NCBI RefSeq assembly: GCF_937906425.1
Contig: NZ_CALCYR010000274.1
Coordinates: 1-7,531, forward strand
Length of the DNA: 7,531 nucleotides
Direction: 5' to 3'
DNA from: an uncultured Methanobrevibacter sp.
GTDB taxonomy: Archaea; Methanobacteriota; Methanobacteria; Methanobacteriales; Methanobacteriaceae
Position 1 is the stretch's first letter. Each line of letters begins with the position of its first letter. Below, in pieces: positions 1 through 5,794 of the stretch. The notes beneath the pieces are model-generated. The model saw only the letters and a program-made list of their open reading frames with translations, searched no databases and was not told the origin of the DNA. The position numbers were made by a program, and so were the translations under genes.

Positions 1-14
1 AATCCCCAATCCCC
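1..14. repeat. Telomere-like heptamer repeat at the left end
   Basis: The window opens with two exact tandem copies of AATCCCC, which is the unit CCCCAAT in another register. C-rich strands with four Cs and a short A/T spacer at a 5' end are the hallmark of ciliate macronuclear telomeres (C4A2 in Tetrahymena, C4A4 in hypotrichs). From memory, CCCCAAT is the unit reported for rumen entodiniomorph ciliates; I could not verify this here. The C-rich strand reads inwards, as it should at a left chromosome end. Only two units are visible, so the call depends on their position at the very end and on the eukaryote-like gene that follows. Confidence 0.6.
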
Positions 15-98
15 ATATTAATAGATTTAATTTTAAATTAATTCTTAAACAATCACATAAATAAAAAAATTATAATATTAAATTTATCAAAAATCACA
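15..98 (+). other. AT-rich subtelomeric flank / 5' leader
   Basis: These 84 bases contain almost no G or C and separate the telomere-like repeat from the first ATG. There is no Shine-Dalgarno sequence before the ATG at 99; the bases just upstream read AAAATCACA. A gene starting within 100 bases of a telomere is usual for gene-sized ciliate macronuclear chromosomes and would be odd for an archaeal gene. No separate feature is visible in it. Confidence 0.5.
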
Positions 99-1250
99 AT
101 GTCAAAAAATATTTTTTTAATATCATTACTAATAATATTTTCATTTCTTATCATAACAATATCCCCAACAATAATCCTTCCTTTTTCATACAAGAACAAA
201 AAATCTTCAAATAATTTAAACTCCTTCGAATCCCAACTAGATAATACAATCTATACCACAATGAAAGTTTACAATCAAGAAATAGATTTTCATATAACCA
301 TGGAGCGTTACCCGATGTACATTTCTGATAACATTTACAAAAAATTCGACTCCTCCGACACAAACAAAAAAGAACCAGCAAAATTATATTCCTTAGATCA
401 AATCGGAATAAATCGCGCTTCTTTAATAAATAAAACAATCACGGTAAAATCGAATTACTCTGAAAAAAATGAAATCAAAGAAATAAATATTTTTCGTACG
501 AGAAAATTCTTAAACGTCTCGGAATATGTCAAAAATCGAATGGGATATGCCACTGAAGAAGCTGAAATCGGTTTTAATATTGTACGAGGTTCCCAATATC
601 AATATGTCGAAGAGACTGAAAATGATATAGATTCAGAAACAATGAAGGAAGATTATCAACGAGATAAAGATAGAGAAAAGGCTTATGATGAATTATATGG
701 AAAAAATAAAACGAAAGAAACTGATAATATTAAAGGATATGACCCAATGAATGAATATAATCCGGATTATAACGATGATGACTCTGATAATAAACGACCA
801 TATAATGATGAGGAATTAGAAGAAATTTATGAGAATTATACTAATACTAATAAAAATAATGGAAACAAAAATAATAATAATAATGGTAATAAAAAGAATG
901 AAAATGAAAATTTTGTCGGGAATGGTTTATTCAAAGAAGAATCGGCGAATTTAATTACGCAATTAAAAAAAAGAGATAAAATAAATTCATATGTGTTTTC
1001 GATAAAATATACTAATGATGATAATGGTGAAATAATTATTGGCGATTTGCCTCATGAATATTCCCCTAATAAATATTCATCTCAAAATTATTTTTTCGAT
1101 ACTGTTTCTATAACGAAAGAACCCCCTTTCAATTGGCATTTCACTTATGATAAATGTTTATATGGAGAAGAAGAAGTGGATAAATCTAATATGGTTAAAT
1201 TATCGATTGATTTCGGATTTATTAAAGGAAATATTGAACTGGATTATAAG
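99..1250 (+). other. Segment: 5' part of a secreted pepsin-like (A1 family) protein, ciliate type, truncated by the join
   Basis: Residues 1-27 form a hydrophobic signal or anchor segment. Residues 275-350 carry the clearest family signature: GNGLFKEES, then a helix ending in INSYVFSIKY, then GEIIIGDLPHEY (310-321). In pepsin-like proteins this is the region where 'G.L.F..G..D' and the flap-distal strands lie, and the 'GEIIIG..PHEY' form is typical of protist homologues. The second psi-loop appears as IDFGFIKGN (370-378). The catalytic motifs are not intact. The first D-T-G position falls in FHITMERYPMYIS (64-76), which has no Asp, and the second reads D-F-G instead of D-S/T-G. It is therefore likely a non-catalytic paralogue. 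All eight glutamines are CAA, and no in-frame TAA, TAG or TGA occurs, so the segment shows no sign of a reassigned code and no intron. The C-terminal lobe is missing. Confidence 0.6.
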
Positions 1251-2369
1251 GCTGCATGCGATGGAGTTAAAAAAACCCAAAAACTTCTCCGCAAACTTAA
1301 TCAGGAAGAAAATGAAGGCGTAAACAATAAGATTGTCTATGGAGAAGCTAGCGTTGAAGTGACAGATGATGAAAGAATTCTTGTAAGAATTGAACGTGAC
1401 AATGAAAATGAGCTTCAAAGGGATGAATTCAAGGAATCTGAAGATGAACTCATATATGAGGCTGAAAACCTGCTTATTGCAACAGGTGGCAGACCATTTA
1501 TTCCAAATGTCAAGGGAGCAGAGCATGCCTTAACAAGTAGTGATGTGCTTAACTTAGAGGAAATTCCATCCAAATTAAACATTCTTGGCGGAGGAATTAT
1601 AGCAACAGAACTTTCAAATCTCTTCAGCAGTTTTGGAAGTGAAGTGAAAATAATCGCAAGAAGTAAAATCCTTAAGGATTTAGAGGAAGAAATCAAGGAA
1701 TACGTTACTGGCAGACTCATCAGCGATGTTGAAATTCTTGAGGATGCAAATGTATTGGAAATCAAGGAAAACAGCATCATTACAGACAAGGGTGAGTTTG
1801 AAGGTAAAACCTTGATAGCCACAGGCAGAATCCCTAATTCAGAAATTGTTGCAGACATTGTAGAGTTAAATGATGACAATTCAATCAAGGTCAATGAATT
1901 CATGCAAAGTTCAAATCCCCACATATATGCTGCAGGAGACGTAACTGGAAGAATAACCTTAACACCGGTTGCAAGAAAAGAGGGAATAGCTGCAGCAAGA
2001 AACATGGCAGGATACTTGAATAAGGCAGAGGACATCATTGTTCCACAATCATTAACATTGGATATGGATGTTAGTTTCACTCAAAGGAAAGACAATGATG
2101 CAGAAACAGAGGATGTCATTATTCCAGGCCTTGCAGGACCTAATGCATTCTGGAGACTTTCACATGGAGGAACCGGAAGAACAAAGGTTTCAATAAACAA
2201 AGAGACTGAAGAGATTGAAAGGGTCAGTTCAATTTCACCATCTTCAATAGATGACACTGCATATCTTGCATTTTTAATGAATTTAGGAATTGGAAAAGAT
2301 GAATTTGATCAATTCCTGGAAGTACATCCATCAACTGACGCTTATTATAAGATTCTTAAAATTATGTAA
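99..2369 (+). CDS. Chimeric ORF: eukaryotic pepsin-like N-terminus joined to a truncated dihydrolipoyl dehydrogenase-like flavoprotein
   Basis: This single 756-residue frame joins two unrelated proteins. Residues 1-384 look like a secreted, ciliate-type pepsin-family (A1) protein with a signal peptide (about 1-27) and an acidic, Asn-rich insert (about 170-272). Residues 385-756 are the C-terminal part of a pyridine nucleotide-disulfide oxidoreductase. They have an ATGGRP turn (461-466), an NAD(P)-binding GGGIIATE motif (497-504), a second ATG turn (574-576), the FAD-contacting AAGDVTG (611-617) and a C-terminal dimer domain with the catalytic-type His-Pro (743-744). The first FAD Rossmann motif and the CxxxxC redox pair are absent. 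Arginine codons switch from mostly CGN (7 of 10) before the join to AGA/AGG (14 of 16) after it. No RBS precedes the ATG. The frame probably runs through an artificial join and I do not expect a working enzyme. Automatic annotation would probably name it after the flavoprotein half. Confidence 0.75.
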   Translation: MSKNIFLISLLIIFSFLIITISPTIILPFSYKNKKSSNNLNSFESQLDNTIYTTMKVYNQEIDFHITMERYPMYISDNIYKKFDSSDTNKKEPAKLYSLDQIGINRASLINKTITVKSNYSEKNEIKEINIFRTRKFLNVSEYVKNRMGYATEEAEIGFNIVRGSQYQYVEETENDIDSETMKEDYQRDKDREKAYDELYGKNKTKETDNIKGYDPMNEYNPDYNDDDSDNKRPYNDEELEEIYENYTNTNKNNGNKNNNNNGNKKNENENFVGNGLFKEESANLITQLKKRDKINSYVFSIKYTNDDNGEIIIGDLPHEYSPNKYSSQNYFFDTVSITKEPPFNWHFTYDKCLYGEEEVDKSNMVKLSIDFGFIKGNIELDYKAACDGVKKTQKLLRKLNQEENEGVNNKIVYGEASVEVTDDERILVRIERDNENELQRDEFKESEDELIYEAENLLIATGGRPFIPNVKGAEHALTSSDVLNLEEIPSKLNILGGGIIATELSNLFSSFGSEVKIIARSKILKDLEEEIKEYVTGRLISDVEILEDANVLEIKENSIITDKGEFEGKTLIATGRIPNSEIVADIVELNDDNSIKVNEFMQSSNPHIYAAGDVTGRITLTPVARKEGIAAARNMAGYLNKAEDIIVPQSLTLDMDVSFTQRKDNDAETEDVIIPGLAGPNAFWRLSHGGTGRTKVSINKETEEIERVSSISPSSIDDTAYLAFLMNLGIGKDEFDQFLEVHPSTDAYYKILKIM
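1251..2369 (+). pseudogene. Dihydrolipoyl dehydrogenase-like flavoprotein, 5'-truncated
   Basis: About 372 residues of a class I pyridine nucleotide-disulfide reductase remain, against about 450-480 in the family. The missing 70-80 residues would hold the first FAD-binding GxGxxG and the CxxxxC disulfide, so this copy cannot perform the usual dithiol/NAD(P)H exchange. What remains is well preserved: the helix after the redox site (388-402), the NAD(P)-binding fold (493-575), the second FAD contact (608-617) and a dimerisation domain ending HPSTDA (743-748). Normal members have HPxxxE there; here Ala stands at the Glu position with an Asp one residue before, so it may be a divergent archaeal branch rather than a true lipoamide dehydrogenase. 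Codon use matches the archaeal genes to the right. The complete gene probably exists in the source methanogen; the loss is at the join, not from decay, because the rest has no stops or frameshifts. Confidence 0.75.
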
Positions 2370-2371
2370 AT

Positions 2372-2391
2372 CATAAAATAAGGATTTTATG
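2372..2391 (+). terminator. Hairpin just after the flavoprotein stop
   Basis: An 8-bp perfect inverted repeat, CATAAAAT and ATTTTATG, flanks an AAGG loop three bases after the TAA at 2367-2369. It is AT-rich and has no T-run behind it, so it may be a weak stop, an RNA 3'-end stabiliser, or chance. Confidence 0.3.
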
Positions 2392-2430
2392 CTTAAAATA
2401 AAAAATTAAAAATAAAAATAAACATGTGCA

Positions 2431-2468
2431 TTAGGATAAAATGAGAAATTTTATCCTAAAAATTTTTT
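2431..2468 (+). terminator. Stem-loop plus T-run terminator for the flavoprotein gene
   Basis: A 12-bp perfect stem pairs TTAGGATAAAAT (2431-2442) with ATTTTATCCTAA (2448-2459) around a 5-base loop. A T6 run follows at 2463-2468. Archaeal RNA polymerase stops mainly on T-tracts, and this is the strongest terminator-like structure downstream of 2369. Being palindromic, it could also block read-through from the opposite direction. Confidence 0.55.
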
Positions 2469-2481
2469 AAATTGAAAAATA

Positions 2482-2492
2482 GTTTTTATAAA
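2482..2492 (+). promoter_or_regulatory. Orphan archaeal TATA-like box
   Basis: The string TTTTTATAAAT sits in the spacer between two convergent genes where no promoter is needed. A start would be expected about 25 bases downstream, at the perfect 12-bp palindrome TGTTTTAAAACA (2514-2525). No ORF or obvious structured RNA follows, and in DNA this AT-rich such a match can arise by chance. Confidence 0.2.
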
Positions 2493-2529
2493 TACGAATA
2501 AATTAATTTAATATGTTTTAAAACACATA

Positions 2530-2647
2530 CGAAAAAGAAAAACATAAAAGAAAGAATAAAAAACCTAAAAAAGAATAAAAACAATAAAAAAAGAAAAATA
2601 ATAAAAATAAACAATAAAAATACTTTAAAAAATAGAAAAAAAGAAAA
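2530..2647 (-). terminator. Long A-rich (+) / T-rich (-) trailer after the nitroreductase gene
   Basis: Directly beyond the nitroreductase stop, the minus strand is an almost unbroken series of T-runs split by single A, C or G bases for more than 100 bases. Multiple U-tracts of this sort are the normal intrinsic termination signal of methanogens and need no hairpin. On the plus strand the same DNA is nearly pure purine. Apart from this tract and the features at 2372-2525, the 278-base convergent spacer holds no gene that I can see. Confidence 0.5.
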
Positions 2648-3193
2648 TTATTTTAACCAATTGATTAAAACGTCTTTTCTTGGGTTTGGTTGGTTTTCAT
2701 TTACCTTATAACCTAAGGAAACACCATATAAAGGAGTGTAACCTTCAGGAATGTGTAAAGTTTTTAAATTTTCCTCAACACTGAAGTAAGCTGTAATTAA
2801 ACCTAACCAACAGGATCCGATGTCCAAACCTTCAGCAGCAAGAAGCATGTTTTCAATAGCTGCAGAACAATCTGCTTGCATATTACTTGCAGTAGACTTA
2901 GCAGAAACAATAATAACTGTTGGAGCATTGTGCATAACATTTTTATCAGATTTACCGATAGCTTCAAGGAATTCGTCACCGGAACTTTTTAAAATCTCAT
3001 GAACGGATTTGTTTATATCATCTAAAAGTTCCTTATTTTGAACTACAGTAAAATGCCATGGAGCTTCTCCCCTTGCAGTAGGAGCCATAATAGCTGCATG
3101 TAATATCTTTTCAATATCTTCGTCTTCAATTTGTTCTTGCTTGTATTCTCTTACGCTTCTTCTACCTTTAATTACCTCAAATACATCTGCCAT
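2648..3193 (-). CDS. Nitroreductase-family FMN oxidoreductase
   Basis: A 181-residue protein of the nitroreductase superfamily: soluble, cytosolic, FMN-dependent homodimers that pass electrons from NAD(P)H or another donor to nitro, quinone, flavin or similar substrates. The FMN phosphate-binding RRSVREY lies at residues 11-17. APTARGEAPWHF (37-48) matches the family's 'APS..N.QPW.F' flavin loop, although the usual Asn before QPW is replaced. NAP (89-91) and the long helix DCSAAIENMLLAAEGLDIGSCWLG (first residue 108) with its Cys-Trp are also typical, and GYK (161-163) plus a late PRK (171-173) close the flavin site. Length is normal for the short subfamily. The start is supported by a GAGGTG ribosome binding site five bases upstream. 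The real substrate in a methanogen is unknown; families like this are often oxygen- or nitro-detoxifying. It appears to be monocistronic, with a promoter and terminators on both sides. Confidence 0.9.
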   Translation of the reverse strand: MADVFEVIKGRRSVREYKQEQIEDEDIEKILHAAIMAPTARGEAPWHFTVVQNKELLDDINKSVHEILKSSGDEFLEAIGKSDKNVMHNAPTVIIVSAKSTASNMQADCSAAIENMLLAAEGLDIGSCWLGLITAYFSVEENLKTLHIPEGYTPLYGVSLGYKVNENQPNPRKDVLINWLK

Positions 3194-3198
3194 AATTA

Positions 3199-3204
3199 CA
3201 CCTC
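3199..3204 (-). promoter_or_regulatory. Strong ribosome binding site of the nitroreductase gene
   Basis: On the minus strand GAGGTG lies five bases before the ATG at 3193. It complements the conserved 3' end of archaeal 16S rRNA and fixes the start codon. Confidence 0.75.
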
Positions 3205-3239
3205 ATGAAATTTAAAATAATAATAATCATAAAGAAAAA

Positions 3240-3250
3240 ATTATATTAAA
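3240..3250 (-). promoter_or_regulatory. TATA box of the nitroreductase gene
   Basis: The minus strand reads TTTAATATAA, centred about 52 bases before the ATG. The expected start about 25 bases downstream gives a leader of 25-30 bases, long enough to hold the GAGGTG site. Confidence 0.4.
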
Positions 3251-3268
3251 AAATCAAATTTTAAATTT

Positions 3269-3291
3269 AAAAAAAATCATAAAAAATGATT
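3269..3291 (-). terminator. Hairpin plus T-run terminator of the MraY-like gene
   Basis: On the minus strand AATCAT and ATGATT pair around five Ts, followed directly by further Ts (A8 at 3269-3276 on the plus strand). It lies about 25 bases beyond the stop codon of the upstream gene and just before the nitroreductase promoter, so it would separate the two transcripts. Confidence 0.5.
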
Positions 3292-3316
3292 AAATTAAAC
3301 ATAAAACAATTTTTAA

Positions 3317-4273
3317 TTAATAATTTCTTCTTAAATCAACTCTTTTAGTTCTAACATCCTTAGCCACTACCTGATCAAGATTTGGAGAATATGGATTATA
3401 AAGCAATCTTCTAAATCCAAGTAAAATCAAGATAGGATTATCGATTTCATACTGATTGGTTCCAAGAATAATCTTTCTAAATAGGTCTCCCAATCCACCT
3501 CCAGTCAAGACATCCATAAATAAGTCACCGAAGGTCGGATTAATAATATGCAATTTATTGATAAGGAATCTGGATAGGTGATATCTTCTTATATATGCAA
3601 TCAATGCAGTAGTTACAATAAATAAGATTAAAGTGCCAAAGAATCCTCCAAGAACATAAAAACCAATTCCCAATGCTATGGCAAAAGTGTGGTTTCCCAC
3701 TTCACCTAACATGATTTTACCTGCAAAATCAAGTGGAGCATAAGCTATCGCAGTTACAAGTAAAAGCAAAGGAACATAATATGCAGGAATCTCTTGGAAA
3801 GGAGCTACACCTAAAATAAGAACTGCTAAAAGAGTAAAGAAACTCATGATAATTGTAACACTTACACAGCTTCCAGGCTGCATATCTGCAATGTTTAATG
3901 GCTGAATCAATAATGCTACCAAAATTGATGAAAGACCCATAAGCGGATAACCTAATCCAATTACACACAACATACCGATTCCGCGTACAAGCTGACCTAT
4001 TTCAATCGGCAAGTTAGCGATTTTACGTCTGCCTACAATATCATCAATTAATGCACATAATCCCATGACCAGAACCAAATCATTAAAGCCAGCAGGTAAA
4101 AAAAGACTTATTAGGATAAATGGAACTATACCTATTGCACGTGGAGTTCCACCACGAACAGTTTCATACAGATTGCCCATAAAACCTCTTTTACCTAAGA
4201 AACGGAATATAATATTCAATAGGGCGGTACCTAGAAAACATAAAATGAATACCATTAATAATTCTACAATCAT
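3317..4273 (-). CDS. MraY/WecA-like glycosyltransferase family 4 membrane protein (prenyl-phosphate sugar-1-phosphate transferase type)
   Basis: A 318-residue polytopic membrane protein. GT4 enzymes move a sugar-1-phosphate from a UDP-sugar to a polyprenyl phosphate, the first membrane step of cell-wall or glycan assembly. Signature positions occur in family order: GTPRAIG (42-48, like the 'GTPTMGG' of MraY), the acidic pair IDD (76-78), NIADMQPGS (127-135) and LGEVGNHTFA (189-198). The third motif is closer to the 'NLLDLRPGR' branch than to MraY itself. In the fourth, the usual GD.G has Glu for Asp. Hydrophobic helices are clear at about 1-22, 48-80, 95-127, 137-180 and 196-228; a polar tail ends in basic residues. 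Methanobacteriales make pseudomurein and N-glycans, and either could be the pathway; nothing nearby decides it. The TATA box is so close to the ATG that the message may be leaderless; an AAGG lies nine bases upstream. Confidence 0.75.
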   Translation of the reverse strand: MIVELLMVFILCFLGTALLNIIFRFLGKRGFMGNLYETVRGGTPRAIGIVPFILISLFLPAGFNDLVLVMGLCALIDDIVGRRKIANLPIEIGQLVRGIGMLCVIGLGYPLMGLSSILVALLIQPLNIADMQPGSCVSVTIIMSFFTLLAVLILGVAPFQEIPAYYVPLLLLVTAIAYAPLDFAGKIMLGEVGNHTFAIALGIGFYVLGGFFGTLILFIVTTALIAYIRRYHLSRFLINKLHIINPTFGDLFMDVLTGGGLGDLFRKIILGTNQYEIDNPILILLGFRRLLYNPYSPNLDQVVAKDVRTKRVDLRRNY

Positions 4274-4290
4274 GTCTATAAACCTTAATT

Positions 4291-4303
4291 TTTTTATAAA
4301 TAA
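4291..4303 (-). promoter_or_regulatory. TATA box of the MraY-like gene
   Basis: The minus strand reads TTATTTATAAAAA, centred about 24 bases before the ATG at 4273. At the usual spacing, transcription would start at or within a base or two of the ATG. The palindrome at 4316-4335 lies directly upstream, where a regulator could affect TBP/TFB binding. Confidence 0.45.
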
Positions 4304-4315
4304 TTCATTAAAATT

Positions 4316-4335
4316 AAAATTCCAATTGGAATTTT
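4316..4335. promoter_or_regulatory. Perfect 20-bp palindrome upstream of the MraY-like promoter
   Basis: AAAATTCCAATTGGAATTTT is identical to its own reverse complement, and its core TTCCAATTGGAA contains the few GC pairs of the spacer. It starts about 12 bases upstream of the TATA box. A dimeric helix-turn-helix regulator site is the natural reading; no regulator gene is present in the window. Confidence 0.4.
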
Positions 4336-4342
4336 TTCTAAA

Positions 4343-4362
4343 AATCTCAAAAAAATGAGATT
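4343..4362 (-). other. Stem-loop in the Pelota to MraY-like spacer
   Basis: AATCTCA and TGAGATT form a 7-bp perfect stem with an A6 loop (T6 on the minus strand). It lies eight bases from the 20-bp palindrome. It might stop read-through from the Pelota gene or be a second regulatory half-site. Confidence 0.3.
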
Positions 4363-4410
4363 GGATTAAATAAATAGTACTTATAATATATAAATTTTAT
4401 AGTATATATT

Positions 4411-4519
4411 TTTTATAAATTGAATAGCTAAAAATTAAATTTAAAAAAATACTTTTTATAAAATCAAATAGGTAAAAATTAAATTTAAAAAAAATTTTTA
4501 TAAATTGAATAGCTAAAAA
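4411..4519. repeat. Three tandem repeats of about 42 bp
   Basis: Units start at 4411, 4454 and 4496. The first 24 bases of units 1 and 3 are identical; within them TTTTATAAATTGAATAGCTA is shared. Unit 2 differs at a few positions (ATCAAATAGGTA) but shares the following TAAAAATTAAATTTAAAAAA with unit 1. Each unit carries a TTTTATAAA box that is TATA-like on both strands. Unit 3 is cut short after its first part. The array lies between the Pelota terminator and the MraY-like promoter. The rest of this 356-base spacer has no gene that I can see. Confidence 0.7.
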
Positions 4520-4562
4520 AAATGATTTTAAGAAGATTTTCAATAAAATTCATTCATAATTG

Positions 4563-4600
4563 ATTAAAAAAAAATAGATTAAAATTTTCAGATTCTGAAA
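4563..4600 (-). terminator. Hairpin plus T9 terminator of the Pelota gene
   Basis: On the minus strand, about 30 bases beyond the Pelota stop, TTTCAGA and TCTGAAA (4586-4600) form a 7-bp stem with a one-base centre. A nine-T run follows at 4574-4566. The short spacing to the stop and the pure T-run make it a good archaeal terminator. Confidence 0.55.
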
Positions 4601-4629
4601 TGAAAATATTTAGATTTCCCAATCTTAAA

Positions 4630-5691
4630 TCAGGAAATCGGATACCTTAAGGTAGAAGCCAAACCGCCTAAAGCCTCAAGTTGTTTTCCGCCTTCATGTT
4701 GACTGCTAACAACCAAAACTTCTCCAGACATGTTTTCAACCATGTCCATTGCATTTTCAAGGTTTTCACGTCTGACCAGATTGTCCAAAACCAACAATTT
4801 ATCTACAGCACCCATATTAATAGCCATTTCAACTTCCTTTTTGCCATAAACAACCAAATTAGAACCTTTGGCAATATCTGATAAAATATCATTTACAGCA
4901 GAAATCTCATAGGCAACCCTATTTTCGGTAGTCAACTTCTCAATTGTTCCCTTTCTTAAAAGTTCATTAATGCCTACACGACCGCCGGTACCTGTAGATT
5001 CCAAAACAACCTTTTTAGCCAAATCAGGGCTTTTAGATTCCAAATACTTAAAGAAATCATTTTTATAAAAACCGGGACCTGCCAAAACAACTGTTTGAAT
5101 ATTGTCAAATTTTAAAATATAATCAATTATGCTTTGATAGAACTTTTCAATGTTTTTATGCCTATTCTTATCCAAAATACGTTTTCCAGAAATATTACCG
5201 TGAATAGGCCCATAATACTCAACTCCAAATTGTCTTATCAAGCCAAAAACCGCTGTATCATCTTCAATAACAACAATTATTGCAGACAATTTTTTACTTG
5301 CATCAATAGCTCTTTGAACTCTGTCCAAAGCATATTGAGACCATTTTTCCTTTTTAATACGAAGAGTGTTGTTCAATTTGGCTTCAATTGTATGGTGAGA
5401 TCCAAGAGGTACAAATTCTTCAGGACCTCGAACAATCACACCGGTTAAGCGTAATTTTCCAGTGAAAAGGTGAAAACTAACACTTTCAACTTCTATACCT
5501 AAAATAAAAGTCTTTTTAACGCCCCTATCACCTCTAATCTTCTCCCCACTAGTGTCTTGAATTCTTCTTGTAGTTCTAGCAGAGACAATGTCTCCCTCTG
5601 CTATAATGTGGGAAAGATGCCATAAATCATCCAAGGTTTCTGGAAAAACTTCAACCATACCCTTTGTTTCATCTTCTTCAGTAATTTTCAT
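4630..5691 (-). CDS. pelA: Pelota (Dom34), mRNA surveillance and ribosome rescue factor
   Basis: A 353-residue archaeal Pelota, a paralogue of release factor aRF1. It enters the empty A site of stalled ribosomes with aEF1A and, together with ABCE1, splits them. All three domains are present. The Sm-like N-terminal domain (about 1-130) begins MKITEEDETKGMVEVFPETL and carries the decoding-site loop GEKIRGDRGVKKTF (49-62). The eRF1_2-like middle domain (about 131-262) lacks the GGQ of true release factors; its STGTGGRVGINELLRKG lies at 232-248. The eRF1_3-like C-terminal domain ends HEGGKQLEALGGLASTLRY (332-350). Length is the family norm. The frame stays open 11 codons further upstream (to 5724), but those residues are hydrophobic (MFIFLFPGMFF) and unlike the family. 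The start at 5691 fits the conserved MKI beginning and has an AGGA nine bases upstream. It is transcribed alone, away from tyrA. Confidence 0.93.
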   Translation of the reverse strand: MKITEEDETKGMVEVFPETLDDLWHLSHIIAEGDIVSARTTRRIQDTSGEKIRGDRGVKKTFILGIEVESVSFHLFTGKLRLTGVIVRGPEEFVPLGSHHTIEAKLNNTLRIKKEKWSQYALDRVQRAIDASKKLSAIIVVIEDDTAVFGLIRQFGVEYYGPIHGNISGKRILDKNRHKNIEKFYQSIIDYILKFDNIQTVVLAGPGFYKNDFFKYLESKSPDLAKKVVLESTGTGGRVGINELLRKGTIEKLTTENRVAYEISAVNDILSDIAKGSNLVVYGKKEVEMAINMGAVDKLLVLDNLVRRENLENAMDMVENMSGEVLVVSSQHEGGKQLEALGGLASTLRYPIS

Positions 5692-5745
5692 AAAAAACAT
5701 TCCTGGAAATAGAAAAATAAACAAGTTAATAAAAATTATTATAAA

Positions 5746-5756
5746 CTTTATAAAAC
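5746..5756 (-). promoter_or_regulatory. TATA box of the Pelota gene
   Basis: The minus strand reads GTTTTATAAAG, centred about 60 bases before the chosen ATG at 5691. A start 25 bases downstream gives a leader of about 35 bases containing the AGGA. It would also start transcription at about the first codon of the longer reading, which argues further for 5691 as the start. Confidence 0.4.
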
Positions 5757-5794
5757 AATATAAAATATAGTACTTTATTTATATAAAATTAATT

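Noticed and set aside
15..1250. Anaerobic-fungus origin for the left segment
   Set aside because: AT-richness and Asn runs would fit, but the C4-type heptamer at the end fits a ciliate telomere better than the TTAGGG type expected in fungi. It remains the second choice.
1415..2080. Long open frame on the minus strand (221 codons) inside the flavoprotein segment
   Set aside because: Its product has no recognisable motif and it lies wholly antisense to a region with clear FAD/NAD motifs. It is a codon-bias shadow.
99..2369. A functional secreted protease-reductase fusion as a new system
   Set aside because: The flavoprotein half lacks the first FAD motif and redox disulfide, the pepsin half lacks its catalytic Asp motif and C-terminal lobe, and codon use changes sharply at the join.
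4411..4519. CRISPR-like repeat cluster
   Set aside because: The period of 42-43 bases is fully repeat; the variable positions are point differences, not spacers.
5692..5724. N-terminal extension of Pelota by 11 residues
   Set aside because: The added residues are hydrophobic and absent from the family, the conserved protein begins MKI at 5691, and the promoter would start transcription at about the extension's first codon.
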